Shown piece by piece: positions 1 through 8,722 of a stretch of 40,812 nucleotides of DNA (within the stretch, counting starts at the first letter, position 1; each line of letters begins with the position of its first letter). The notes below the pieces were generated by a model that saw nothing but the letters and a program-made list of their open reading frames with translations, was not told the DNA's origin and did not search any database. Where the stretch lies: the IMG/VR virus record IMGVR_UViG_3300031524_000030, positions 1 through 40,812 of that record. One strand, written 5' to 3'. A program made the position numbers and the translations under genes. Origin of the DNA: a virus.

Positions 1-174
1 GAATTCATCCGGCGACACCATCTGAGTCTGACCAGGACCAGTAAGCGAGAAGGTAGCGCCAGTAATGGTTGTCAGATCCATAGGCTGGTCGAAGATTATG
101 GATACGCTGACACCCAGTACGACGTCAACCTGGTTGGGGTTCGGAGATACCTGGACGATACTGGGTGCAGACAT
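1..174 (-). CDS. Ig-like (SbsA/Big_5-type) domain protein, N-terminus only
   Basis: The reading frame starts with ATG at 174 and runs off the left edge, leaving 58 residues. The start overlaps the stop of the upstream gene as TAATG, so translation is probably coupled. The visible part (SPNPNQVDVVLGVSVSI, then FDQPMD, then ITGATFSLTGPG) has the rhythm of bacterial SbsA/Big_5 Ig-like domains: a Pro-containing lead, a hydrophobic strand, an F-x-x-P-M-D turn and a T-F-x-L strand. In phages such domains sit on capsid or tail proteins and bind surfaces weakly. Its place just downstream of the capsid genes suggests a virion protein. The full architecture lies outside the window. Confidence 0.6.
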   Translation of the reverse strand, partial: MSAPSIVQVSPNPNQVDVVLGVSVSIIFDQPMDLTTITGATFSLTGPGQTQMVSPDEF

Positions 175-689
175 TAGATCTCCCGATCAAGAGGCGGTTG
201 TGGAAGCTCCTCCTCGTAGACAGCTCCCAGCCCAACGAACTGGTTGCGCTTGGGCTTCTCCACGCGCAGGTGCCCGGTCTCCTTCAGTTCGTTCTGCATA
301 CGTTCGTAGTCGGCCTGATCCTTTGGCGTGATGATGTAGGAGTTGCCGGCTGCATCCTTGCCCATCAAGACCGGCAGTCCCACTTCCTCGTCTATAGTCT
401 CCGCAATGACTCCCGCCTGTACGGCCTTATCGATCGCCTGGACGGTCTTGTCTACGGCCGCCGGAGTCGAGTTCATGTTGGTGACGTCCAGCAGGATCCC
501 TTCCTTGAGAGCATTGCGCAGCGGAACTTCCTGATACAACTGTGGTTGTGGCACGATCTGGATCGGGTTGTTGAGCGATACAGCGAAGCCGTAGCACTGG
601 AACCGCTTGGCCTTCTCAGTGTTGAGCATTAGGGCCCGTCCGGTAAGTGGTCCTTCCGGGGTGGACTCGAGCGTGATGAGTGAACTCAT
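174..689 (-). CDS. conserved phage protein of unknown function downstream of the major capsid gene
   Basis: This encodes 171 residues. The start at 689 is preferred over one 10 codons upstream because AGAGG lies six bases before it. I see no recognised domain. The middle is acidic and helical (about residues 70-120), and the C-terminus is Pro/Glu-rich, ending EELPQPPLDREI. It follows the major capsid gene after a terminator-like hairpin and a TATAGT hexamer (714-709 on the minus strand), so it may have its own promoter. By position it could be a head-completion or minor head protein, but nothing in the sequence proves that. Confidence 0.75.
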   Translation of the reverse strand: MSSLITLESTPEGPLTGRALMLNTEKAKRFQCYGFAVSLNNPIQIVPQPQLYQEVPLRNALKEGILLDVTNMNSTPAAVDKTVQAIDKAVQAGVIAETIDEEVGLPVLMGKDAAGNSYIITPKDQADYERMQNELKETGHLRVEKPKRNQFVGLGAVYEEELPQPPLDREI

Positions 690-722
690 GCTGAACCTCT
701 CTTGGGTCACTATACACAAAGA

Positions 723-747
723 GCGACGACGGAATGTCCGCCGTCGC
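723..747 (-). terminator. probable intrinsic terminator after the major capsid gene
   Basis: On the minus strand an 11-bp stem with one mismatch (GCGACGGCGGA / TCCGTCGTCGC) closes a 3-nt loop and is followed by TCTTTGTG. It lies 23 bases past the capsid stop codon. This is the only hairpin in the late block that I see followed by a T-rich run. Confidence 0.6.
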
Positions 748-769
748 CCGATGTATTCCTGCCGCAGGG

Positions 770-2122
770 TTATATCGCGTTGTTGACATCCAGCGGTGTC
801 GTGGTATCGAAGATCTTGTACGCCGGGTCCATGAGATCCTGGAACGTGTTGTTGGCTTCCGACAGGTTGAAGACCGTGCGTGCCGGCAGCACAAACTCGT
901 TGGGGCGGACCTTGACGTTCTTGGCTACTGCGACAGCCTGTGCCTCGTGCAGGATGCCAAAGCCGTAGGTTTCCTCGATGGCCATGTACTGCAGACCATA
1001 ACGGGGATCCTGCCAGTCCTTCACGTGGGCGTCCTCGCCTACGATCAGCGCGCCCAGGTTGCGGGACTCGAACATCAGGATGTTCGTCACACGGTTGATA
1101 GGATCGAAGTACACGAACGGCGATACCAGGATCTTGAACGGCAGACCCAGGTAGCTAGGCAGCTCGAAGTACGACTTCTGGTTCTGCGGGAGGCCTTCCG
1201 CCTTGGAAGTCGCTCCGCCAACCAGCTTGGGATCCTCGCCTGACGTGCCTGCCTGGTAGTACCGACCCTGCTGGCCTTGCCCGTATCCAAGTCCACGGTT
1301 GTTGTAGAACTTGTTGCCCAGCGAGGCAGGATCACCGCCCCAGTTGGCGAAGAAGGAACCGCCACCGGCTTGGATCGCGAACTCGCGGAGAACAGGATCC
1401 TTAACCCACATCAGCCACGCCATGGGGTGGACCAACAGGGTATCCGGAATGAAGCCCTGGGCCATAACCTGGGCGTACATGTCGAAGATGTCATCCAGTG
1501 TCATGGAGCCGTTGAGCTGGCCCTTGTAGTTACGCCCTGTGGTCGTGCCACGAACCGGTTGCACCGGTGCCGTAGTCAGACGAGCAGCCGGGGAGTTGTC
1601 ATAGACAACTGTGCCAAGCTGGGTGATGAAGGAGAAGATGTACTCCTCCTTGTGGCGCGCCAGTGCGTTGCCGGCAAGGCGCAGCCAGTAGTTGATCCAG
1701 GGGTAGGTCGACTCGCGTACGAACCGCTCGTGGATCTTGAGGCCAATGCCGTGACGCTTGACAGTGACCGCGAAGCTCTGGGCTCCGCCGATGTTGATGT
1801 TCACGAACGGAACATCAGCACCGTCTGCGACCTCTTCTGCGCGCAGAGGTTCGATTGCGGGGAAGACGGTCATCATACCCTGCTCGTACTCGATACGCTG
1901 CAACAGAGCGGTACCGATGAGAAGAGGTTCGATGCCTTCCTGCACCATTGTCGTCATGACACGAGGGATCAAGAACGCTGCGTTCTGGATGTCCATCGCG
2001 TCCTGAATGGTGAGCGTCTTCTTCGACTCCGGATCATACCCATTGTTCCGGAAGATGGCTTCAAGACGACCCAGATTCTTGACATCATCGTCAGTCATCT
2101 GGAAACTAGCTCCAGTACGCAT
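770..2122 (-). CDS. major capsid protein (HK97-fold type)
   Basis: This encodes 450 residues and starts eight bases after a perfect AGGAGG. It shows features common to phage major capsid proteins: an N-terminal helical arm (about residues 1-60), the stretch FLIPRVMTTMVQEGIEPLLIGT, and an E-loop-like region rich in V, G and N (about 85-120). A central dimerising core and the segment IPDTLLVHPMAWLMW follow, and the C-terminus contains GLPFKILVSPFVYFDP and a P-domain-like strand region. It follows the portal, protease/scaffold and accessory capsid genes in the usual order. Assignment rests on pattern and position. The fold itself is inferred. Confidence 0.85.
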   Translation of the reverse strand: MRTGASFQMTDDDVKNLGRLEAIFRNNGYDPESKKTLTIQDAMDIQNAAFLIPRVMTTMVQEGIEPLLIGTALLQRIEYEQGMMTVFPAIEPLRAEEVADGADVPFVNINIGGAQSFAVTVKRHGIGLKIHERFVRESTYPWINYWLRLAGNALARHKEEYIFSFITQLGTVVYDNSPAARLTTAPVQPVRGTTTGRNYKGQLNGSMTLDDIFDMYAQVMAQGFIPDTLLVHPMAWLMWVKDPVLREFAIQAGGGSFFANWGGDPASLGNKFYNNRGLGYGQGQQGRYYQAGTSGEDPKLVGGATSKAEGLPQNQKSYFELPSYLGLPFKILVSPFVYFDPINRVTNILMFESRNLGALIVGEDAHVKDWQDPRYGLQYMAIEETYGFGILHEAQAVAVAKNVKVRPNEFVLPARTVFNLSEANNTFQDLMDPAYKIFDTTTPLDVNNAI

Positions 2123-2155
2123 TGTGTTTGCCTCCTAAGGCGGTTGGGTTAAGGG

Positions 2156-2359
2156 TCACAGTCGAGCGACCTGTACTTCCACTTCCGACTTACATCGATC
2201 GCATCTAAAGCAGCCGGCAATCTGACCGTGCATATTGGCCTTTGCCAACAGCTTGTTACAAGTCCTACTGAGATCTCCAACCCTAGGAGCGTTACAGCGG
2301 AGGCCGCCGTTCGATATGACGGCGGCTCCCCGCGAGATGATTACCTGTTGCTGCACCAT
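2156..2359 (-). CDS. Com-like small zinc-finger protein
   Basis: This encodes 67 residues. The core TCNKLLAKA, then a Gly-containing turn, then GCFRCDRCKSEVEV closely resembles the zinc-finger core of phage Mu Com and its relatives (C-N-K-L-L-x-K-A ... C-x-x-C). Com activates translation of mom in Mu; here there is no mom gene, so that role is not implied. The first finger Cys pair is altered: the position before RTC is Ser, and the nearest other Cys is 12 residues upstream (RCNAP). The start is uncertain because no good SD precedes 2359. A GC-rich hairpin (about 2299-2325) lies inside the 5' part of the frame, so the true start might be later. Confidence 0.6.
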   Translation of the reverse strand: MVQQQVIISRGAAVISNGGLRCNAPRVGDLSRTCNKLLAKANMHGQIAGCFRCDRCKSEVEVQVARL

Positions 2360-2381
2360 CGTCGGGTGTCTCGCTCTCGAG

Positions 2382-4043
2382 TTAGAGGTTCACACGCACA
2401 ATAACATGCGTCGAGTATTCAGGGTGAAGCTGCTTACCTTGGTCGTACGCACGCTTGAAGATCGCGTCAGTAGTGACCGAGATGTGATAAGGAATACCAC
2501 CGGTTGCCGAGCCGCCCATCCGTATGGCCGCCGGGTTCGGATCGACCATAGGCCCTACCATGGGACGATCGAACAACGTGCGGACGCGGTTGAGGAACCC
2601 TACCGGTACCAAGTTCTGGACATCCAGCACACGCCCTACGATATCCATGGGGGTGTGGATCGCCGGATTGTACAGAGTGAAGTTGCCGGCATCAGCCCCA
2701 CTGCAAGCTGCGATACCGGTGCCTGGAGCGAAGCCTGACCCAGTAAAGTGTGTGAAGGTACGGCCGAACGCCTGTACGTACCCAACCACACCGTCATTGG
2801 AAGCCAACGTGGTCAGAGTCGTGGGTGTCGCGCCAATCCAGGGCAGCTTGAGAACGAACTGCGTCTGAATCGCCGTGCCCATCTCGTGCATGTAGTTCAT
2901 CACGATGAAGCCGACCGGAACCACACCGTCCAGGACATAGTTGATGCCTGTGGCCGAAGTGGTCGCGAATGCCGTCACGTTGGCACCCACGTTCACGCCG
3001 CCAATGTACTGGTAGACGTTGCGTACTGCGCAGCCGATCGGGCGGCATATGCCATAGGCATAGGTGATTGCCGTCGAAGCCGTGCCGATATCGTCCAAGG
3101 CGATGTTGGTGATCGCGACGGCGTTGGTGCCGGCTACAGTAGCGTCAACCGGACCGGTAAGAATGATCTGGTTGGTGAAGCCCACCCCACCCTGCGCAGC
3201 AACCGTGCCAGTAAGCAGCGCGGCCTGAGCAGTAGCAGTCGTAGCACCAGCAGTATTGCCGGCAGCGGTATCCGCTGTGGCCTGAGCGGTCAAAGCAGTC
3301 GCGGCAGCCGTGATCGCTGCGTTAATAGCGGTGACCGTGTCGACGATCGATGTGTTGGCAAGCAACTTCACTGACACCGGAACTCCGGCTACCGTGAAGT
3401 CGATCTCGCCGAACAGGTTATCGGTCCCAGCCGCTGCCGCAAAGGTCACGGTAGCTCCAGCCGACAACGTGGAGGCAGTGATCACCGGAGCGTCGATCGG
3501 AACCGCAGTGCTGACGGTAGATACATCCACGCCACTCAGTGAGGCCAGTCCGTACGGGAACAGGTCGCACTTCCAGGCGAAGTCCAAGTCAGAGGCTTTG
3601 ATGGTAACCGTGATGCCGTTGGGGAGAGTGACAACGTCGCCTACCACACCATCAGCAGGGGCGGCCAGAACAGCGTACTCGCCAGCCGACGCCACTAACT
3701 TGGAGGTCTGTGGGTTGTAAGCGAAGCCTACGTCGGCAGCGGAGTAGACCACCACGCAATACTGCCCGCCGTCGGCCTTGATCTGTGTAGTGCCGGAAGC
3801 GTAACCAGCAGGTACCAGACCACCGTTCTTGTCCTTGCCCACAAGCATGTGAGCGCCGATGACGATACCGGCCAGCTTGGGGTGACCTTGATCCTGACGC
3901 AGGGTCGGGAGCCACGGTGCGGGGTAAGCTATCGGGAGCCACGGCCGCAACCACTCAGACGATTCGAGATCCGGAGTCGTCTGGCCGATACGATCCTGCC
4001 CGTAAAGCTGTCCGTAGTACTGTCCATTCACATCGATAGGCAT
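2382..4043 (-). CDS. probable capsid accessory or decoration protein
   Basis: This encodes 553 residues with an AAGGA SD before the start. I recognise no named family. The protein is rich in Val, Thr, Gly and Ala, as beta-sandwich virion proteins are. It has a low-complexity Ala/Thr helix-like insertion around residues 240-290. The C-terminal part (MDIVGRVLDVQNLVP ... RVRTLFDRPMVGP ... YSTHVIVRVNL) reads like a folded head protein. It sits between the protease/scaffold and the major capsid gene, where many phages encode a head decoration or stabilising protein. The size is large for a decoration protein, so a second capsid subunit is an alternative. Confidence 0.65.
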   Translation of the reverse strand: MPIDVNGQYYGQLYGQDRIGQTTPDLESSEWLRPWLPIAYPAPWLPTLRQDQGHPKLAGIVIGAHMLVGKDKNGGLVPAGYASGTTQIKADGGQYCVVVYSAADVGFAYNPQTSKLVASAGEYAVLAAPADGVVGDVVTLPNGITVTIKASDLDFAWKCDLFPYGLASLSGVDVSTVSTAVPIDAPVITASTLSAGATVTFAAAAGTDNLFGEIDFTVAGVPVSVKLLANTSIVDTVTAINAAITAAATALTAQATADTAAGNTAGATTATAQAALLTGTVAAQGGVGFTNQIILTGPVDATVAGTNAVAITNIALDDIGTASTAITYAYGICRPIGCAVRNVYQYIGGVNVGANVTAFATTSATGINYVLDGVVPVGFIVMNYMHEMGTAIQTQFVLKLPWIGATPTTLTTLASNDGVVGYVQAFGRTFTHFTGSGFAPGTGIAACSGADAGNFTLYNPAIHTPMDIVGRVLDVQNLVPVGFLNRVRTLFDRPMVGPMVDPNPAAIRMGGSATGGIPYHISVTTDAIFKRAYDQGKQLHPEYSTHVIVRVNL

Positions 4044-4059
4044 GTCGGTTGTCCTTTAC

Positions 4060-6438
4060 TTACTGAGGTTTCGCTGCGGCTTCGAAGGCCAGATCGGCCA
4101 AGTACCGTGCCTTTTGGGGCTCGGTCATATAACGGAGTTTGAGCAGGAATCTATCTCGGGACGCTTGGTCCTCAGCCTGGTTCCGCGTAGAGTCGGTGGC
4201 GTTCGACCCGACCTGCGCGTCATCCGTTATCCGCACGTTATTGTCCATCGGCTTCAGAGACGCTCCGGTCGTGGAAGCCGAATCGACGTTCTTGGTCCAC
4301 TTAATGCTGGACAGAATGTCCTGCACCGTGTCTTTCAAGCTTGTAATGTGCCGCTTGGCGAGTTCGTTAACCTTCTCGTCCAGCTGCTCCGGCTTCAGAT
4401 CCTTGTAAGCATCCTGACCGGTGAGCACTCCATGCATGACGATCTGCTGTGCCAAGGTCCTCTTGGAAGCCGTCAGAATAGCCTGACGTGAGTCCTTAAG
4501 TGCTTCAACCTCTTTGGCTAGAGCGTCCTTCTCGGTCATAACTCCGTTAAGCGCCTCGTCCTTGTCAGAAGCCTCAGTCTTGGTCATGACCACGTAATCC
4601 TTGTGCTCGGAAATCGACTTGCGGCAGTACTCAACCCAATGGTCTTTGCCCCAGCGCTCTCCCAATGCGTTATGCAGATCGTGCATCTTCCAACGTAGAC
4701 TGTCGGAGGCTCCCTTGTGGTGCTTGTCGAGGTCGCTATAGAGACCCAGGACTTCCTTCGCCCTGGTGGCTTCGTTCACTGCCCCAGCCGCTGAAGTATC
4801 CACATCAAGGAGCAGAACCGCTGCCGGCAAAGCACTGATCTCGGCATCGACCTCCACAGTAACCTCTGCAGGAACGATCGGTACCACCGTCACGTCCTGC
4901 TCATCCTTCTTCTTGGCTGAACCGCAGCCCATCTTGCTGGCTTTGCCGGATACACACGACAGGATCTTGGACTTAGTGGCGTCGGATACCTTGGCCCGAC
5001 CAATCAACCTACGGGCAGCGGTCACGTGCGCGCAGTCAGGTACCGGGAACGACCGGCCCGGCCCGCAGAACGTGCCACCAGACAGCTTCTTGCGCGACTC
5101 GGTAGACAACTTAGCATCCTGCGCCGGCAACTCCCCGGCAGCCACGGCCGCATCGATCTCCATCTCCAACTCTTCATTGATACCGTCAATGTCAGCGAAG
5201 AAGGCCTTGTCTTCCTCGGTGGATTCCTGATCCCAGTTGGTCCAATCGCAAGCTTCGCCACAGTCATTAGGCGGAGCAGTTACGGTAGTGGTATCCGTCA
5301 TCAACTCAGTTAGTTCCGCTGCGATCTTGTCATCCTGAACCACGGTGGCTGCATCCCAACCGTTCTTGCGGATGCGGGCATTGATTGTAGACACCAAGGA
5401 GCGGCGCTCCGTCTTCAACTCATCCGTGTCCGGGGACCATGCCACCAGCTCGGCCTTTAGAACCTTGGCCTTATCAGCCGTAAGGTCTGGTGCTTTGATC
5501 TCGTCGCGCAACTTAACTGGGTCTATGGTCGTTTCAACGCCTGGTGTGTTCATCGGCTCCTCTGTCGCTACGATGTCAGAGTCGTACAGCCCGTCCGTCA
5601 TACGCATGCTGCCGGCTGCGCCTGCTGCCAAGAGGCTACCCTGCTGTTGTGTAGTAAGGCCCAGGAAGAACATCTTCTCTAGACTGTCGGTCAGCACTTC
5701 CTTGCTGATCGTGGTCGCGAAAGGATCGGCGGCGAAGTTGATGAAGCTGACTTCCTGGTTATCGAAGCACCCGGAGATCAGGAACATCTGGTCGCCATCC
5801 ACCTTCTGGCCCAGCTTGTGCTCGCACTTGCCGTCCTCGGCCCAATCGGTGTGGCAGATCGAGCAGAGTGCGGAATCCGTCTTGAACCCTACTGATACGG
5901 TGAGATACTCATCGGCCAGGATCTTGCGTATGCCGTCCGGATTGGTGATCCGAACGCCCAGGTCGGTATAGCCCAGACCGGTGTACTCATCCAGCGGCAT
6001 CAGGTTCTTCACTACCCAGTCGACAGACTTGAATAGGTCGTGACGCTTCTTACCGTCCCTCTGATAGAACAAGAAGTCCTTGACCATGGGGAAGTCGTTG
6101 ACATAACGCCAGCTATCGTCCACATACTTGGCGTCCAACACACGTCCCAGGACGTCCCCGCGCTCATCATGCTTGATCAGGACTGGGCGCGGCGTCTGAA
6201 GCACCACCCCATCCTTGGTCGACTTTGGCAGCCAGGTGTGAATACCTTCCTGCATCTTGTCGGGGCGATAGAAGCGCATATTGCCATTCACGATACCGGC
6301 ATGCGTCGCCGCCATACGAACGAGCAGACTATGGCCGGTGTCCGACTGAGAGTCGCGGCATTCGAAGAGATTGCGCTTGTTCTCTAGGACTTCCTTGGTC
6401 TTGAAGGTCCAGAAGTCCTTCATCTCTAACCAGGCCAT
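4060..6438 (-). CDS. prohead protease with Cys/His region and scaffold-like C-terminus
   Basis: This encodes 792 residues; GAGG precedes the start. Residues 1-245 look like an S78/U35-type prohead protease: PVLIKHDERGDVLGRV gives the His-Asp motif (H90), LTVSVGF the Ser motif (S182), and EVSFINFAADPFA the closing strand. A CxxC...CxH cluster (C192, C195, C205, H207) sits inserted after the Ser motif. Residues about 455-505 hold FCGPGRSFPVPDCAHVTAARRLIGR, a Cys/His module I know from other phage head proteins. Residues 545-792 are charged, helical and coiled-coil-like, as expected for an internal scaffold. At 792 residues it is much longer than a plain protease of about 200-250, so it looks like a natural protease-scaffold fusion that releases itself during head maturation (inference). 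Confidence 0.75.
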   Translation of the reverse strand: MAWLEMKDFWTFKTKEVLENKRNLFECRDSQSDTGHSLLVRMAATHAGIVNGNMRFYRPDKMQEGIHTWLPKSTKDGVVLQTPRPVLIKHDERGDVLGRVLDAKYVDDSWRYVNDFPMVKDFLFYQRDGKKRHDLFKSVDWVVKNLMPLDEYTGLGYTDLGVRITNPDGIRKILADEYLTVSVGFKTDSALCSICHTDWAEDGKCEHKLGQKVDGDQMFLISGCFDNQEVSFINFAADPFATTISKEVLTDSLEKMFFLGLTTQQQGSLLAAGAAGSMRMTDGLYDSDIVATEEPMNTPGVETTIDPVKLRDEIKAPDLTADKAKVLKAELVAWSPDTDELKTERRSLVSTINARIRKNGWDAATVVQDDKIAAELTELMTDTTTVTAPPNDCGEACDWTNWDQESTEEDKAFFADIDGINEELEMEIDAAVAAGELPAQDAKLSTESRKKLSGGTFCGPGRSFPVPDCAHVTAARRLIGRAKVSDATKSKILSCVSGKASKMGCGSAKKKDEQDVTVVPIVPAEVTVEVDAEISALPAAVLLLDVDTSAAGAVNEATRAKEVLGLYSDLDKHHKGASDSLRWKMHDLHNALGERWGKDHWVEYCRKSISEHKDYVVMTKTEASDKDEALNGVMTEKDALAKEVEALKDSRQAILTASKRTLAQQIVMHGVLTGQDAYKDLKPEQLDEKVNELAKRHITSLKDTVQDILSSIKWTKNVDSASTTGASLKPMDNNVRITDDAQVGSNATDSTRNQAEDQASRDRFLLKLRYMTEPQKARYLADLAFEAAAKPQ

Positions 6439-6446
6439 GCTTACCT

Positions 6447-6608
6447 CTACTTCGTTATTGGGTTGATGATCGTTCCGTTGGGCAGGTTAATGGGGATCTG
6501 CCCCTCGAACCGAGGTGGAATAGGAGACTTGCGAACCGGCTGCGGAACGAACTGATAATCAGGCGTCAGCGGTTGCTTCCGGATCGTCGGTATCTGAGAT
6601 TCTGCCAT
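6447..6608 (-). CDS. small Pro-rich protein nested at the portal gene end
   Basis: This encodes 53 residues, starting inside the last 50 bases of the portal gene in another frame. The start has GAGG six to seven bases upstream. The protein is rich in Pro and Ile (IPTIRKQPLTPDY, PIPPRFEGQIPINLPNG) and has no predicted membrane segment. The frame fills the gap between the portal and the protease genes exactly, and ends just before the protease SD, which supports real coding. Function is unknown. Confidence 0.6.
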   Translation of the reverse strand: MAESQIPTIRKQPLTPDYQFVPQPVRKSPIPPRFEGQIPINLPNGTIINPITK

Positions 6609-8721
6609 TCTCATCCTCATTGTCACTCAGCGCCGATGTAATCAGTACTGAGAGAAGTTCGGGGTCATAAGTGGTACCTGCCACAGTGGCCAGGTAATCC
6701 AACCCCTTTCGTGCCTGTCTAGTATAGTCATTCTCTTCAGCGTTAGGGATTCCTCCTTCTTCACGAGCCAGGATACCTTCCAGGGTAGACCGGATCTTAT
6801 CCTGGTATGCTTCGTGATCGATCGTCCCGTTCTCGTCCTTCAGCTCCCCCATCAACTGTACGAGGGAGTCTGTCCACTCTGCAGCGAGGTGCTCCAGACC
6901 ACTCTTGGCCTTGGTCGGACCCAGGTTAGACCCATGCTGGTTGGTAGGAGTCTCCTTGTTCTGCACACTCTTCTGGGCCGGGTTGGACTTCTTGGCTGTA
7001 GCCCTCTGTGGTGCTCCTCCTGTACCGGTGGCCTTGAAGTGTTCGGTCTTTGCCTGCAACAAGGAGATGGTTGCAGCGGTCTTGCGCTCGTGGTGTTCGG
7101 TCAGTGTGCCTGACTTCTTCATCTCGATGTTGGCCTGTGCCTTAGCAGCTTCGGTCTGAACAGGGATAAGCTTCAGCTGCTGCTGAGTGGCATGCTCGGC
7201 GATCTCAATGGCGGAGTCTGCCTTGGCTTCAGCGGTCTCCTTTACCAGCCGGACTACATGGAGATCGAAGTTCAGCTTCTTCTTCTGGGCGGACTTGAAC
7301 GCCTGCTTACCGACCAGCTTGCGAGCCTCGTCCTCATCAACCAAGTTGTTCAGGAACAACTGGATAATGTGATTCTCGAACTTGATCTTGTTGTCCAGAT
7401 CGATCTCATGGAAGTGCAACCAGGTACGAGCAACAGCCCTCTGAACGGAGACCGAGTAGGTAGCCTCGCTGAAGAACTCCTTGAAGATGGACATGCGGAT
7501 CAGTCCACCGAACATCTCCAGATCAGCCTTGACGGCATCCTTCAGGTTCTGGGAGATGTTGTCGGCCGTTGAACGAGAGCCGGCACCCTTGCTGTCTCCC
7601 ATATCGACCGCGCTCATACCCAGGCCTACGTAGATGCGGCTCTTGTAGTGCTCGATCAGCTTGGAGTAGTCGAGAGCCTTACCCTCGGAGCCTACTGCCT
7701 TTACGATGACCCGCTCGTCGGTGACGAACATACCCTCCTTGGGCATGTTCTGGATCTGCCACTGGACCATCTGCACTTCGTCCATGCCACTCTCAGTGTC
7801 AAAGCCGGCCGGGTTCTCCTTGCTTCCCACAGCCACGTGGAACAGCGGGAAGAGGAAGTTGACGAACAGCAGCTCGACGTTCTCCTCTAGCCTGCGCAGG
7901 GCAAACAGGTCGTCTCTGACTCCAACAGTCCTGGGAGTACCGAACCGATGTCCTGGCTTGACGTCCCACTTGAGATGAACGATGTCCTCGAGGGATATGT
8001 CCTCGAACGGAGCTCCGGTGTCGAAGAAGCGACGCCATTTGGCTGGTATACCGTTCTCCAGGTAGGGGAAGATCATGTGTGAGGGGATCAGACGATAGCC
8101 GGCTACCGGTACAGGCCGGCCTGGCTTCTTGGACACAATGGTCGCGTTCTCATGACGGATCTTCTGCAGGAAGCAGTTGGAGCATAGCAGCAGATTGATC
8201 AGGATCTGCTTGTAGAAGCTCTCCGTGGTACGCTCCATGACGTATTCCATAGCGTCCAGTCGGCGCTGGAGGTATTCGATATCTGGATCCTGATCACCTA
8301 TGATCTCGAAGCCGTTACGGAACATCAGGGAGATCTTACGATTGATGGCCTGACGGACGAATGGCTCGGAGTCGAAGATGGTGAATGGCTCGAGCAGGTT
8401 GTACTCCGGCTGGATGATTCCCCATAGGCGACGATAGGTCTGGTTGGCGTCGTCGACTCTCTGAGCCATGGTGATACCTAGAGGCTCCAGCTTCTTGATG
8501 CCGTCTCCTTGGAACAGCTCTCTATCACTGATGAAGCGCTCGCTCATTGAAGCCGGACCTTCATTCAGATCCGCATGTGTGGCTAGCCCATCAAGGCATG
8601 GCTTCATCAGAGCTGTGTCCTTGCGCACCGGACGACCGGCAACGAGCTTATCTGCAGACCACTCGCGTACACGCTTATTGATCACCAGCTGCTGATCTAT
8701 CACCTTCGTAGCACTAGCCAT
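6559..8721 (-). CDS. portal protein
   Basis: This encodes 720 residues with GGGAG upstream. The N-terminal half carries the features of phage portals: RQAINRKISLMFRNGFEI (clip and wing entry helices), YKQILINLLLCSNCFLQK, the strand RLIPSHMIFP, and the DIVHLKWD turn. ENVELLFVNFLFP and SRIYVGLGMSAVDMGD follow, the latter shared by many portals just before the channel helices. Residues about 490-620 are a long charged helix, probably the crown. The acidic C-terminus from about residue 630 is extra. The protein forms the dodecameric DNA entry ring at one capsid vertex and binds the terminase. It lies in the usual order between the terminase and the protease. Confidence 0.85.
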   Translation of the reverse strand: MASATKVIDQQLVINKRVREWSADKLVAGRPVRKDTALMKPCLDGLATHADLNEGPASMSERFISDRELFQGDGIKKLEPLGITMAQRVDDANQTYRRLWGIIQPEYNLLEPFTIFDSEPFVRQAINRKISLMFRNGFEIIGDQDPDIEYLQRRLDAMEYVMERTTESFYKQILINLLLCSNCFLQKIRHENATIVSKKPGRPVPVAGYRLIPSHMIFPYLENGIPAKWRRFFDTGAPFEDISLEDIVHLKWDVKPGHRFGTPRTVGVRDDLFALRRLEENVELLFVNFLFPLFHVAVGSKENPAGFDTESGMDEVQMVQWQIQNMPKEGMFVTDERVIVKAVGSEGKALDYSKLIEHYKSRIYVGLGMSAVDMGDSKGAGSRSTADNISQNLKDAVKADLEMFGGLIRMSIFKEFFSEATYSVSVQRAVARTWLHFHEIDLDNKIKFENHIIQLFLNNLVDEDEARKLVGKQAFKSAQKKKLNFDLHVVRLVKETAEAKADSAIEIAEHATQQQLKLIPVQTEAAKAQANIEMKKSGTLTEHHERKTAATISLLQAKTEHFKATGTGGAPQRATAKKSNPAQKSVQNKETPTNQHGSNLGPTKAKSGLEHLAAEWTDSLVQLMGELKDENGTIDHEAYQDKIRSTLEGILAREEGGIPNAEENDYTRQARKGLDYLATVAGTTYDPELLSVLITSALSDNEDENGRISDTDDPEATADA
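6714..6726 (-). repeat. 13-bp repeat TATACTAGACAGG, copy 1
   Basis: Read on the minus strand, this 13-mer is identical to copies at 15502-15514 and 16294-16306. This copy lies inside the 3' part of the portal gene (codons for Y-T-R-Q), so it could be chance, but it lies upstream of the small gene that ends that operon section. Confidence 0.5.
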
Positions 8722-8722
8722 T

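Noticed and set aside
1277-2152. Plus-strand open frame of 291 codons opposite the major capsid gene
   Set aside because: No SD and no recognisable protein pattern; a shadow of the capsid gene's codon bias.
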